From Actinosynnema pretiosum (GTDB lineage Bacteria > Actinomycetota > Actinomycetes > Mycobacteriales > Pseudonocardiaceae): a DNA stretch of 61,770 nucleotides. Below the pieces are notes generated by a model that was not told where the DNA came from, made no database searches, and saw only the letters and a program-made list of their open reading frames with translations. The stretch lies in assembly GCF_024171695.1 (NCBI RefSeq), contig NZ_JAMTCF010000033.1:1-61770 (forward strand), read 5' to 3'. Position 1 is the stretch's first letter, and every line of letters starts with the position of its first letter. The position numbers were made by a program, and so were the translations under genes. Positions 1-8,541 of the stretch are shown piece after piece.

Positions 1-138
<138 letters not shown>

Positions 139-156
139 TGAATGAGTTGATCGCTC

Positions 157-233
157 GGACAACACTGACAAAATGTCAGTTGTCCAGTAACAATCTCAAA
201 GGAATCCTCTTGACGAGGATCATAATTTACTGG
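157..233 (-). other. rrn leader processing hairpins just upstream of 16S
   Basis: Three nested or adjacent inverted repeats precede the 16S 5' end: GGACAAC...TGAC paired with GTCA...GTTGTCC (157-185), ATCCTC/GAGGAT with a 5-base loop (204-220), and CCAGTAA/TTACTGG (184-233), which encloses the second hairpin. Precursor-rRNA stems are normally cleavage sites for RNase III and related enzymes. That role is inferred from position only. Confidence 0.55.
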
Positions 234-238
234 CTATT

Positions 239-265
239 CGGCACGCTGTTGAGTTCTCAAAGAAC
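239..265 (-). promoter_or_regulatory. rrn leader antitermination-type motif
   Basis: The minus strand reads TTTGAGAACTCAACAGCGTG within this interval. This motif is conserved in actinobacterial rRNA leaders between promoter and 16S and is usually interpreted as a box-A-like antitermination or processing element. It lies about 100 bp ahead of the mature 16S end. Confidence 0.75.
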
Positions 266-502
266 ACGCGCACACCATCACGTTCCGCAAGCGCGGCCCG
301 ATCCGAGGCTAGTGCTTCATTCTACGTTTGTGCTTGAAACCAGACGCCCTTGGCCGCAGCACCTCAAGAAGAGGCCGGGCTGGGTCTTCCGTTTCGCAGG
401 TCACCCACTCTACCACACGATCTGGGAGCTTGGTTCGTGACCCTGGTCTTCCGCCGCGCTCCGTTCCGGTGTTTCCCGGCCCGTTCCGCGCTGGCAGAGA
501 GA

Positions 503-531
503 AAGTTACACGCACCCGAACTCGAGGTCAA
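503..531 (-). promoter_or_regulatory. rrn promoter, -35 TTGACC / -10 TAACTT
   Basis: On the minus strand TTGACC (531-526) is followed after exactly 17 bp by TAACTT (508-503), a good housekeeping-sigma promoter facing the 16S gene. Further rrn promoters may exist in 266-650; a second TTGACC near 574-579 lacks a convincing -10. Apart from the listed elements and the tyrS terminator, nothing else was recognised between 266 and 732. Confidence 0.7.
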
Positions 532-658
532 ATCGGGGGCGCAGGCCAGTGCAGCAGCACCAAACCGCAGGTCAAGCGGCCTGCGGCAGGCCTACCGACA
601 CGCTATCCGACCCACCGCGACCACAACAGTGTGACCGCGATCACACTAAAAGATGACG

Positions 659-691
659 GAGGCCGCCGTCCCTAGCGGGGACGGCGGCCTC
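659..691 (-). terminator. tyrS terminator hairpin
   Basis: A perfect GC-rich inverted repeat of 14 bp arms around TAGC lies 42 bp downstream of the tyrS stop codon. It has no T-run, which is usual in high-GC actinobacteria. It separates tyrS transcription from the rrn promoter region. Confidence 0.75.
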
Positions 692-732
692 GGTGAACGA
701 AGTAAGAGCAGGTCAGCGGCCTGCGGACCGGA

Positions 733-2016
733 TCAGCGCTGGACCTTCACGCCCGCGGTGTTCCGCTTGCCGCGCCGGACGACCAGCCAGGTCCCGTGCA
801 GCAGGTCCTCCTCGGAGGGCACCCACTCCTCGTCGGTCACCTTCGCGTTGTTCACGTAGGCGCCGCCCTCCTTGACCGCGCGCCGCGCCGCGCCCCTGCT
901 GTCGGCGAGCCCGGAGGTCACCAGCAGGTCCACGATCGTGGGCTTGTCCGCGAGGGCGACCTCGCCGGACGGCACCTCGGCCATGGCCGCGTCGAGCGTC
1001 GACAGGTCCAGCTCCCGCAGCTCGCCCCGGCCGAACAGCGCCTGGCTGGCCGCGACGACCTGCTCCCGCTCGTGCTGCCCGTGCACCAGGTCGGTGAACA
1101 GCTCGGCCAGCTTGCGCTGCGCCGCCCGCAGGTGCGGGGCGCTCTGCATCTGCTCCTCCAGCTCCGCGATCTCCTCGCGGGACAGGAAGCTGAACAGCCG
1201 CAGGTAGTGGATGACCTCGGCGTCGCCGACGTTCACGAAGTACTGGTACCAGGCGTACGGCGAGGTCATCGACGGGTCGAGCCACACGTTCCCGCCACCG
1301 GTGGACTTGCCGAACTTCCGGCCCTCGGAGTCGGTCACCAGCGGCGCGGTCATCGCGTGCACGGTGCGCCCCTCGACCTTGCGGATGAGGTCGACGCCGC
1401 CGACGAGGTTGCCCCACTGGTCGGAGCCGCCGATCTGCAGCGCGACGCCGTGGTCGCGGTGCAGGCGCAGGTAGTCGTGCGACTGGAGCAGCAGGTAGCT
1501 GAACTCGGTGAACGACATGCCGTCGCTGGCCAGCCGGCGCTTGACCGTCTCGCGGGCGAGCATGACGTTGACCGAGAAGTGCTTGCCGACGTCGCGCAGG
1601 AACTCCAGCACCGGCATCGGGCCGGTCCAGTCCAGGTTGTTGACCACGATCGCCCCGGTGGGGCTGTCGTCGAACTCGACGAACCGCTCCAGCTGCCCCT
1701 TGATCCGCCCGACCCACTCGGAGACGGTGTCCACCGGGTTGAGCTGGCGCTCGGCCGTGTCGCGCGGGTCGCCGATCATGCCGGTGGCGCCGCCCGCGAG
1801 GATGACCGGCCGGTGACCGGCCTTCTGGAAGCGGCGGAGCATCAGCAGGGGGACGAGGTTGCCCGCGTGCAGGCTCGGGGCGCTCGGGTCGAAGCCGCAA
1901 TAGAGGGTGAGCGGCCCCGAGTCGAGGTCCTTGCGCAGGGCGTCGAGGTCGGTGGACTGCGCGATCAGGCCGCGCCAGGTCAGCTCGTCGAGGATGTGCT
2001 CACTCACGCGGACCAT
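733..2016 (-). CDS. tyrS: tyrosyl-tRNA synthetase
   Basis: Class I aminoacyl-tRNA synthetase of 427 residues that charges tRNA-Tyr in the cytoplasm. The HIGH-type motif is HAGN at residues 50-53, the tyrosine-binding QIGGSDQWGN stretch is present, the KMSKS equivalent is KFGKS, and the C-terminus is an S4-type RNA-binding domain ending in the VRRGKRN region. Length matches bacterial TyrRS. The ATG at 2016 is used; a GTG three codons later (2007) is an alternative. The gene stands alone, with its terminator hairpin at 659-691 and the rrn operon next on the same strand. Confidence 0.97.
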   Translation of the reverse strand: MVRVSEHILDELTWRGLIAQSTDLDALRKDLDSGPLTLYCGFDPSAPSLHAGNLVPLLMLRRFQKAGHRPVILAGGATGMIGDPRDTAERQLNPVDTVSEWVGRIKGQLERFVEFDDSPTGAIVVNNLDWTGPMPVLEFLRDVGKHFSVNVMLARETVKRRLASDGMSFTEFSYLLLQSHDYLRLHRDHGVALQIGGSDQWGNLVGGVDLIRKVEGRTVHAMTAPLVTDSEGRKFGKSTGGGNVWLDPSMTSPYAWYQYFVNVGDAEVIHYLRLFSFLSREEIAELEEQMQSAPHLRAAQRKLAELFTDLVHGQHEREQVVAASQALFGRGELRELDLSTLDAAMAEVPSGEVALADKPTIVDLLVTSGLADSRGAARRAVKEGGAYVNNAKVTDEEWVPSEEDLLHGTWLVVRRGKRNTAGVKVQR

Positions 2017-2050
2017 TGTCGCCCACGCGGTCCACCGGTTTTGACCGGCA

Positions 2051-3793
2051 TCACTCCCCCACCCGGTGGAAGGCGGCGGTGGCGAGGACGGCGGCGTGGT
2101 CGGCGGGCGAGTAGCCGTGGCCGGTGAAGCGCTCGACGGCGGTGAGGCCCTTGGCCGCCCGGTGGCGGTGGTCGGTGACGTCCAGGCCGTCGAGCAGCGC
2201 GCGGACCTCGTCGGGGCAGCCGTCCGGGACGCTGAACGGCTCGAACGAGATCAGCACCCGACCGCGCTCGGCGAAGGACAGGGTGGTCAGGGCGCCGACG
2301 GTCCAGAACATGCTCGCGGCGCGGCCGTGCCCGGACAGCCGGGCGAGGAGCGAGGGGGCGGCGCACTGGTGGCCGTTGTCCTCCCAGAGGGCGAACACGC
2401 CGTCGGCGACCTCGGCGAAGGCGATCCACGGGATGAGCACCCGGTGGTCGGCCTCGGCGCGGACGCGCTCCCGCTCGGCGGGGCCGACCGGGGGCGAGCT
2501 GCTGCCGAGGGCGGTGAGCAGGCGCTCGCGGGTGGTCCCGGTGACGACGGTGACGGTGCTGGCCTGGGCCAGGTCGCTGTCCTCGACCCAGCGGTGGTGC
2601 GCCCAGGGCGGGGTGGGGCGGTCGGGCTCGGGTTCGCCGCGCAGGCGGTGGCCGAGGCGGTCGGTGCGCTTGTGGACGACCTGGGGCGCGCGGGGCGCGG
2701 GCCAGACGGTGATCGAGTAGTGCTCGGTCTCGTCGCCGTCGCGGCTGCTGGCCTCCACGAGGGCGCGGTAGTCGCCGGGCCAGGGCGGGGTCTCCACGAC
2801 GGGCTGCGCGTGGAAGGGGCGCATCCTGGCGGGCATCCAGCGCAGGTCGGGCAGGGGCGCGCCGTCGAGCGTGGCTCCACCACGGGGAGCGGTCCAGCTG
2901 ACCTCCGCGACCTCGTCGGCGTGGCGGACGTCCGGGGTGGCGGGTTCGCGCTGGGCGCGGAAGCTCACGGAGACGCGTCCGTCCGCGACGCCGGTGCGGA
3001 TGGCGATTCCGCCGTCCACCTCGGTGACCAGGCCGTTGCCCGAGAAGTCCGGATCGGCGTCGGCGGGGAGCGGCTGCTCGACGATGGTGAAGCGGCACCG
3101 GGTGGTGGTCGCGCTCACCCCCGCGTTCAGGCGTTCCGGGTACTCGGCGCGGTGGGCCTCCAGCGCGGCCTCGGCGTAGCCGTCGGGTTCCGGGAGGGTC
3201 GGGATCAGCAGGGCTGCGGCGGCGGCACCGGCCGCGACGGCCGCCGGGTGGCCCGAGCTCGGGATCAGGCGGCGCAGCACCGCGGCGGCGACCGCGACGC
3301 CGAGCGCGAGGTGCGCGGCGCCGTGGTGGGCGGAGACGGTCTCCTCGTCGCCGGAGCCCGGTCCGGCCAGGGCGTCGGCGAGCGCGGGGTGCGCGGCGAG
3401 GGTGGCGGTGAGGTCGGCGATGACGTCGGTCGCGCCCCGGTGGACGGCTTCGACGTCCGCGAACCCCTGCTCCGCCGGGCCCGCGCCCATGAAGGTGATC
3501 GTCGTGAACGGGCCCGTGGGCGGTGGCAGGACGTCGGCGCGCAGTCCGGGTGGGACGGTGGTGGTGAGGGTGTCCAGGGCCGGGGCGAGGGCGGGGAGCG
3601 CCTGCTCCGCGCTCTCCCACGAGCCGTCCAGGCTCATGGCGAGGGCGGCGCGGCTCCGGGGGAACGGGGCGGACTCGCGCGGTGGGGCCTGGCGCAGGCG
3701 ACCCAGGGTCGCGGCGGGTCCGGTCGGGATCAGGGGGCGCAGTCTGGCGACGTCGGCGGCGATGGCGGTGGCTAAGGCGTCGATCTCACCCAT
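2051..3793 (-). CDS. hypothetical protein with DUF6461-like C-terminus
   Basis: A protein of about 580 residues that I do not recognise as a whole. The middle (about residues 165-205) has an Ala-rich stretch that could be one or two membrane segments. The C-terminal 130 residues contain the pattern W(I)AFAEVADGVFALWEDNG...LS..G.A.S.FWTVGALTTLSFAERG.VL.SFEPF, reminiscent of actinobacterial DUF6461; this is recollection of a family pattern, not a search result. ATG 3793 is preferred over GTG 3808. It is divergent from the EF-hand gene with 108 bp between them. No enzymatic motif is visible. Confidence 0.75.
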   Translation of the reverse strand: MGEIDALATAIAADVARLRPLIPTGPAATLGRLRQAPPRESAPFPRSRAALAMSLDGSWESAEQALPALAPALDTLTTTVPPGLRADVLPPPTGPFTTITFMGAGPAEQGFADVEAVHRGATDVIADLTATLAAHPALADALAGPGSGDEETVSAHHGAAHLALGVAVAAAVLRRLIPSSGHPAAVAAGAAAAALLIPTLPEPDGYAEAALEAHRAEYPERLNAGVSATTTRCRFTIVEQPLPADADPDFSGNGLVTEVDGGIAIRTGVADGRVSVSFRAQREPATPDVRHADEVAEVSWTAPRGGATLDGAPLPDLRWMPARMRPFHAQPVVETPPWPGDYRALVEASSRDGDETEHYSITVWPAPRAPQVVHKRTDRLGHRLRGEPEPDRPTPPWAHHRWVEDSDLAQASTVTVVTGTTRERLLTALGSSSPPVGPAERERVRAEADHRVLIPWIAFAEVADGVFALWEDNGHQCAAPSLLARLSGHGRAASMFWTVGALTTLSFAERGRVLISFEPFSVPDGCPDEVRALLDGLDVTDHRHRAAKGLTAVERFTGHGYSPADHAAVLATAAFHRVGE

Positions 3794-3901
3794 GTGGCCA
3801 TCTTGCACTACGCACCGTCACTGATCGGTTCACTCCTGGCGGCCAGACTTCGCACTGATGGTCAATTGCACCGCGACGCCGCGTGGTCCAGGTTGACGGG
3901 C

Positions 3902-4423
3902 ATGGCGAGTGATCTGCAGAAGCGGAAGATGTCCGCGGTCTTCGGCGCGATGGACGCCAACGGGGACGGCAAGCTGGAGAAGGCCGACTTCGACGCGCTC
4001 ACGAAGCGGTGGCTCGCGGTCAGCCGGGACGCGGACGCCGAGGTGCTGCGCTCGACCATGGACCGGTGGTGGACGGTGCTGCGCGAGGCGTCGGACCACA
4101 ACGACGACGACGAGGTCACGCTGGACGAGGTGATCACGGCGGCGGGCGACCAGATGCTGATGGTGGACCTGGTGGTGTCGACCGCCGAGGCGATGTTCGC
4201 GGCCGTGGACCTGGACGGCAACGGGTCGATCACCGCGCAGGAGTACGCGACGATGATCCACGCCTGGACGGGCAACGACGCGTCGACCGACGAGGTGTTC
4301 GCGCTGCTGGACCTCAACGGCGACGGGGAGCTGTCCAAGTCGGAGTTCGCGCGGCACTGGGTGGAGTTCTGGGCGGGCGACGACCCGGACGCGCCCGCGA
4401 ACAACGCGTTCGGGCTGATCTGA
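3902..4423 (+). CDS. EF-hand calcium-binding protein (calerythrin-like)
   Basis: A 173-residue acidic protein with four EF-hand loops: DANGDGKLEKADF near residue 18, a divergent DHNDDDEVTLDEV, DLDGNGSITAQEY and DLNGDGELSKSEF. No signal peptide or membrane segment is visible, so a cytosolic calcium buffer or sensor like calerythrin or CabB is likely. The reading frame is open upstream to 3794, but the MASDLQKRKM start at 3902 fits the family and leaves an intergenic promoter region. The second loop has acidic residues at non-canonical spacing and may not bind well. Target protein unknown. Confidence 0.9.
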   Translation: MASDLQKRKMSAVFGAMDANGDGKLEKADFDALTKRWLAVSRDADAEVLRSTMDRWWTVLREASDHNDDDEVTLDEVITAAGDQMLMVDLVVSTAEAMFAAVDLDGNGSITAQEYATMIHAWTGNDASTDEVFALLDLNGDGELSKSEFARHWVEFWAGDDPDAPANNAFGLI

Positions 4424-4453
4424 CGGACCCGGCCGGGGCGGGCGCGCGCGGGA

Positions 4454-5083
4454 TCAGCGGACCCGCGTGCGCCCGCCCTTCCGGTACGCGCTGACGGCGG
4501 GCGAGTCGACCCAGAAGCGCCAGGGGACGTCCACCGCGACGGCCACGCCCACGCGCGGTCCGGTGCGGACGGTCTCCACCGGCTCCCCCGCGTAGAGCCG
4601 CACGGTCGAGTCGGCCGAGGTGAGGTCGACGCCGTTGTGGGCGCGGTCGAGACCGAGCACGCCGGTGAGCCGGGCGGGGCCCTTGGCCAGCTCGGCGTCG
4701 GTGCGGGCGGCGGGCCTGCGGGCGCGGGCCAGCTCGATCCCGGACACCACCTCGCCCGCCCTGATCAGCACGGCCCCCGGCACGCCGTCGGTGAGCGAGA
4801 CGACGTTGCAGCAGAAGTGCATCCCGTACACGAAGTACACGTACAGGTGACCGGCCGGGCCGAACATGACGTCGTTGCGCGGGGTGCGCCCCCGGTAGCA
4901 GTGCGACGCGGGGTCGTCACCGCCCCGGTAGGCCTCGACCTCGACGATCCGCACGCCGACCACGCCCTCGTCGGTGGTGCTCTCCAGGACCACGCCGAGC
5001 AGGAGCTTGGCGGCGTCGACCGGGTCGACCGCCAGCTCCCGCTCGGTCAGCTGCCTGCGCGCGGGCTCAGCGGGAGCGGGCAA
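4454..5083 (-). CDS. 3-methyladenine DNA glycosylase, AAG/MPG family
   Basis: A 209-residue base-excision-repair glycosylase that removes alkylated purines. Family signatures are clear: VRIVEVEAYRGGDDPASH carrying the catalytic Glu, RTPRND.MFGPAGHLYVYFVYGMH, CCNVVS, GPARLTGVLG, and the C-terminal VPWRFW. The length is normal for the bacterial family. It starts at a TTG (5083) that overlaps the argH stop by 17 bp, so it is probably cotranscribed as the last gene of the arginine operon, although its function is unrelated. The intergenic 4424-4453 separates it from the convergent EF-hand gene. Confidence 0.93.
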   Translation of the reverse strand: MPAPAEPARRQLTERELAVDPVDAAKLLLGVVLESTTDEGVVGVRIVEVEAYRGGDDPASHCYRGRTPRNDVMFGPAGHLYVYFVYGMHFCCNVVSLTDGVPGAVLIRAGEVVSGIELARARRPAARTDAELAKGPARLTGVLGLDRAHNGVDLTSADSTVRLYAGEPVETVRTGPRVGVAVAVDVPWRFWVDSPAVSAYRKGGRTRVR

Positions 5084-6458
5084 CGGAGACCTTGTCCCGC
5101 AGCCTCTTCAGCTGCTCGGCGACCCGGACCGGCGCGGTGCCGCCGTGGGCGTCGCGCGAGGCGATGGAGCCCTCGACGGTGAGCACCGAGCGCACCTCGG
5201 GGGTGAGGTGGGGGGAGATGGCGGCGAACTCGTCGTCGGTCAGCTCGTCCAGCCCGACGCCCCGGTTCTCGGCGGCGCGCACGCACTCGCCCGCCGCCTC
5301 GTGGGCGATGCGGAACGGCACGCCCTCGCGGACCAGCCACTCGGCGATGTCGGTGGCCAGGGTGAACCCGGCGGGCGCCAGCTCGGCCATGCGGTCGGTG
5401 TCGAAGCGCAGGGTGGCGATCATGCCGGTGAGGGCGGGGAGCAGCAGCTCCAGCTGCTCGACCGAGTCGAACAGGGGCTCCTTGTCCTCCTGCAGGTCCC
5501 GGTTGTAGGCCAGCGGCTGGGCCTTGAGGGTGGCGAGCAGACCGGTCAGGTTGCCGATGAGCCTGCCGGACTTGCCCCTGGTCAGCTCGGCCACGTCGGG
5601 GTTCTTCTTCTGCGGCATGATCGAGCTGCCGGTGGACCAGGCGTCGTCGAGCACGGCGAAGCGGAACTCGGCGGTGGTCCAGATGATGACCTCCTCCGCG
5701 ATGCGGGAGAGGTTGACGCCGATCATGGCGAGCACGAACGCGATCTCTGCGGCGAAGTCGCGGGAGGCGGTGCCGTCGATGGAGTTCTCGACGGGGCCGT
5801 CGAAGCCGAGGTCGGCGGCGACCATGGCCGGGTCGAGGCCCAGCGAGGAGCCCGCGAGCGCGCCGGAGCCGTAGGGGGACACGGCGGTGCGGCGGTCCCA
5901 GTCGGCGAGGCGGTCGACGTCGCGCAGCAGGGCCTGGCCGTGCGCGAGCAGGTGGTGGGCCAGCAGCACGGGCTGCGCGGACTGCAGGTGGGTGCGGCCG
6001 GGCATGACCGCGCCGGGGTGCCGGTCGGCCTGGCCCGCGAGGGCGTCGACGACGTCCAGGACGCCGGTGGTGACGCGGCGGGCGGCGTCGCGCAGCCACA
6101 TCCGGAACAGGGTGGCGACCTGGTCGTTGCGCGAGCGGCCCGCGCGGAGCTTGCCGCCCAGCTCGGCGCCCGCGCGCTCGATGAGGCCGCGCTCCAGGGC
6201 GGTGTGGACGTCCTCGTCGGCGAGGGTCGGGACGAACGCCCCGGACTCGACGTCGGCGGCCAGCACGTCGAGCGCGGCGTGCATCCGGGTCAGCTCGTCG
6301 TCGCTGAGCAGCCCGGCGCGGTGCAGCACGGCGGCGTGGGCGCGGGAGCCCCTGATGTCGTACGGGGCCAGCCGCCAGTCGAAGTGCGTGGACGCCGACA
6401 GCAGTGCCATCGCTTCGGCCGGCCCGCTGGCGAACCTGCCGCCCCACAACGCGCTCAC
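5067..6458 (-). CDS. argH: argininosuccinate lyase
   Basis: Last step of arginine synthesis: argininosuccinate to arginine plus fumarate. It is a fumarase/aspartase-superfamily tetramer in the cytoplasm. The superfamily signature GSSIMPQKKNPD is present, as are the LWGGRF N-terminus, the SRNDQVAT segment and the GRTHLQSAQP region with the catalytic His. The frame is open to a GTG at 6476, but the GTG at 6458 (VSALWGGRF) has a GGGAG ribosome site about 10 bp upstream and fits homologue N-termini. It follows the argG-like gene by about 95 bp and overlaps the downstream glycosylase gene. Confidence 0.96.
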   Translation of the reverse strand: MSALWGGRFASGPAEAMALLSASTHFDWRLAPYDIRGSRAHAAVLHRAGLLSDDELTRMHAALDVLAADVESGAFVPTLADEDVHTALERGLIERAGAELGGKLRAGRSRNDQVATLFRMWLRDAARRVTTGVLDVVDALAGQADRHPGAVMPGRTHLQSAQPVLLAHHLLAHGQALLRDVDRLADWDRRTAVSPYGSGALAGSSLGLDPAMVAADLGFDGPVENSIDGTASRDFAAEIAFVLAMIGVNLSRIAEEVIIWTTAEFRFAVLDDAWSTGSSIMPQKKNPDVAELTRGKSGRLIGNLTGLLATLKAQPLAYNRDLQEDKEPLFDSVEQLELLLPALTGMIATLRFDTDRMAELAPAGFTLATDIAEWLVREGVPFRIAHEAAGECVRAAENRGVGLDELTDDEFAAISPHLTPEVRSVLTVEGSIASRDAHGGTAPVRVAEQLKRLRDKVSVARSR

Positions 6459-6552
6459 CTGGAACAACTCCCTCACAGCCGGTGTTCGTGGCAGTGCCGC
6501 TGGGCACTGGTGGTGCTGGCGCCGGGGTGGCCGGCGCCGGGTGGGACGCGCC

Positions 6553-7488
6553 TCAGCGGGCGGTCCCGGCGTGGACTTCGGCGGGCGCGCTCCCGGTGGG
6601 CGCGCTCCGGTCGGGTGCCATTCTGCACCGCTGCCCGGTGGATGCCCGCCGGGACACCGGCGGGTCGTCCGCGCGGGCGGTCACCACGGCGGGGCCGTCG
6701 CCCAGGCGCAGGGTGACGCGGCCGGTGACGTGGCGCCCGGTGGCCGCGAGCTCGGCGTCGAGGTCGCGGCGCGACGGGGTGGACCAGCCGCCCGCGAGCA
6801 CGAGCTGCGTCCAGCAGCGCTCGACCAGGCGCTTGCGGCGCAGCGCGTCCGGGTCGAGGGTGAGCTGCTCCAGCGCGCGGTGCGCGGTGGTGAGGACGCG
6901 GGCGCCGGGGGTTCCGGTGCGGCGGGTCAGCTCCTGGAGGGCTTGGCGGGCGGTGTGGGTCTCGCCGTCGAGCGCGACGGGGACGCCCCGGTCGAAGGTG
7001 ACGGTCAGCTCGACCTGGTCGGGCGGGGTCGCTCCCGGACGGTCCCAGAGGGACGTCGGGCCGGTGGACGAGCAGGCCAGGGGCGCGCGGGGGCTCGGGA
7101 CGAGGGCGTCGGGGGCGAGCGCGGCCAGGTGGACGGCCAGGTGGCTGCCGGGACGGCCGTGCGCGATCCGGGTGGCGCCGAGGCGCTCGGCGGCCGGGAC
7201 CAGGTGGGTGGCGAGCGCCGCGTGGGCGAGGGCGGGGCCGAGCGGGCGGGGGTCGGCGTGCGGCGCGTTGGCGCGCAGGGCGGGCAGGCAGTGCTCGTCG
7301 GCGAACGCGTCGCGGGCGTCCACGACGACGGCGTCGGCCGCGCCCGCCGCGAGCGCTGCGCGGACCGCGCGGGCCACCTCGCCGCTGCCCTGGCCGAGGT
7401 CGACCACGACGGCGGCGACCGGGCCGGTGAGCGCGCGCAGCGCGGCGGTGGAGGCCGGGCCTCCGGAGAAGGCGACAGCGGTCAGCAC
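6553..7488 (-). CDS. degenerate argininosuccinate synthase-like protein in the argG position
   Basis: An ArgG relative of 311 residues (ArgG is usually about 400) at the exact operon position of argG. Homology is visible in VAFSGGPASTAALR, VVVDLGQG, VVDARDAFADEHCLPALRANA, APD, LVP, TVTFDRGVPVALDGE, VLTTAHRALEQLTLD and the VTGRVTLRL tail. The P-loop SGGLDTS has become SGGPAST, the TGKGNDQVRFE substrate segment is replaced by RPGSHLAVHLA, and about 60 residues around the NLWGR region are shortened. Catalysis therefore looks impossible, yet the frame is intact. GTG 7488 has a GGAGG 6 bp upstream; an open frame runs to 7548. A functional argG must be elsewhere if the strain makes arginine. Confidence 0.8.
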   Translation of the reverse strand: MLTAVAFSGGPASTAALRALTGPVAAVVVDLGQGSGEVARAVRAALAAGAADAVVVDARDAFADEHCLPALRANAPHADPRPLGPALAHAALATHLVPAAERLGATRIAHGRPGSHLAVHLAALAPDALVPSPRAPLACSSTGPTSLWDRPGATPPDQVELTVTFDRGVPVALDGETHTARQALQELTRRTGTPGARVLTTAHRALEQLTLDPDALRRKRLVERCWTQLVLAGGWSTPSRRDLDAELAATGRHVTGRVTLRLGDGPAVVTARADDPPVSRRASTGQRCRMAPDRSAPTGSAPAEVHAGTAR

Positions 7489-7796
7489 GGGCCCTCCTGC
7501 ACGAACGGGACCCGCCGGGTGGCGGGCTTGGTGGGAATTCCGGCTCACCTCCGGGTGGTGGGGCGCCGGGTTGGGGCGGGCCGGGGGGCGAGCATCGGGT
7601 GGTGGTCCTTAGGGCCGGGCTCTTGGGGTGGGCACCGGGTGGTGGGCCGCTTGCGCACTACCCGGTCAGCGGACGATGACCCGCTTGCTCAGGACCACAC
7701 GGCCCGCCGAGCAAGCAACGGCCAGGACGCGCGGGCCACTGCGGCTCACTCGCCACCCTGTCGAGCGGCGGACTGCGAAGTGCCTGTGCCACGACT

Positions 7797-7827
7797 CTGC
7801 CAACTGTTGACAGACAACAGTTGGCAG
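7797..7827. repeat. perfect 13-bp inverted repeat with 5-base loop
   Basis: CTGCCAACTGTTG (7797-7809), loop ACAGA, then CAACAGTTGGCAG (7815-7827), with no mismatch. It is AT-richer than its surroundings and has no flanking T-run, so it looks less like a terminator than a protein-binding site or an mRNA-stabilising/processing hairpin within the arg transcript. Confidence 0.75.
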
Positions 7828-7920
7828 TTCAGAGCGCCCGAATACACAAACACCTGAACACTCCCGCCGGGCGGCAGGTGCGCTCGCGATCCCGAGGCAC
7901 GTTCCCCGGAATCGCACCCG

Positions 7921-8042
7921 CCCAAGGCACGCCCACCAGAGGCAAGCCCTCGAGAAGCACATCCGTCAGAGGCAAGCCCGCCAAAGGCACCCACAGCCAG
8001 AAGCACGCCCGCCGGAGGCACGCCCCGCCGGAGGCGAGCCGC
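7921..8042. repeat. degenerate 15-bp tandem repeat
   Basis: Seven to eight tandem units of about 15 bp with the core AGGCACGCCCGCCAG can be aligned, several differing by two to four bases, and two units being 16 bp long. In translation the plus frame gives five-residue periodicity. The length changes break the frame, so a protein is unlikely. The array stops at the argR stop codon (8044). Confidence 0.65.
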
Positions 8043-8043
8043 C

Positions 8044-8541
8044 TTACACCCCTGCGTCGCCCGCCGTCCGCTGCTCCGCCAGCGCCGTCACCTTCGCGGC
8101 CAGGTCGGCGCCGCTGAGCGGCTCGCGGGCGACCACCAGGATGGTGTCGTCCCCCGCGATGGTGCCGACGATGTCGTGCAGCGCCGCCCGGTCCAGCGCG
8201 CTGGCCAGGAACTGCGCCGCCCCCGGCGGGGTGCGCAGCACGGCGAGGTTGCCGGAGTGGTCGACCGACACCAGCAGCTCCTCCAGGACCCTGGTGAGCC
8301 GGGTGGTGCCGCCCTGGACGCCGCGCACGGGGCTGCCGTCCTCGGGGATGACGTACACCGGCGCTCCCCCGTCGGGGCCGCGCAGCTTGACCGCGCCCAG
8401 CTCGTCCAGGTCGCGCGACAGCGTGGCCTGGGTGACGTCGACGCCCTCGGCGCCGAGGATCTTGGCGAGCTCCGCCTGGCTGCGCACCGCGTTCTGGCTG
8501 ACCAGCTCCACGATGCGGGCCTGCCGGGCGGTTCTGCTCAC
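8044..8541 (-). CDS. argR: arginine repressor
   Basis: Hexameric arginine-sensing repressor, 165 residues. The N-terminal winged-helix domain reads TARQARIVELVSQNAVRSQAELAKILG.EGVDVTQATLSRDLDELGAVKL; the C-terminal arginine-binding and oligomerisation domain contains GTIAGDDTILVVAR. GTG 8541 overlaps the argF stop as GTGA, showing translational coupling. ArgR with arginine should bind the ARG box at 13736-13751 and so repress its own operon. Confidence 0.96.
   Translation of the reverse strand: MSRTARQARIVELVSQNAVRSQAELAKILGAEGVDVTQATLSRDLDELGAVKLRGPDGGAPVYVIPEDGSPVRGVQGGTTRLTRVLEELLVSVDHSGNLAVLRTPPGAAQFLASALDRAALHDIVGTIAGDDTILVVAREPLSGADLAAKVTALAEQRTAGDAGV

Larger units (their letters stand above)
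7489..8043. other. gene-less spacer between argR and the argG-like gene
   Basis: About 550 bp without a convincing gene. It holds a perfect 13-bp inverted repeat (7797-7827), a degenerate 15-bp tandem repeat (7921-8042), and a partly duplicated motif near 7591-7650 (ATCGGGTGGTGG / CACCGGGTGGTGG). Short frames on both strands lack ribosome sites and plausible protein composition. Such a long gap inside an otherwise tightly overlapped operon is unusual. Confidence 0.6.

Noticed and set aside
574..579. Second rrn promoter with TTGACC
   Set aside because: No acceptable -10 at 16-18 bp spacing on the minus strand.
713..1900. 395-codon frame over tyrS
   Set aside because: Frame-shifted shadow of tyrS with Arg/Pro/Gly-rich composition typical of high-GC off-frames.
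2004..3775. Long open frames over the 585-residue hypothetical gene (538 and 569 codons)
   Set aside because: Composition dominated by Arg/Pro or Gly/Val/Asp, no ribosome sites; the minus frame 2051-3793 has normal protein composition.
7921..8042. CRISPR array
   Set aside because: Units are only 15-16 bp, directly abutting, with no spacers.
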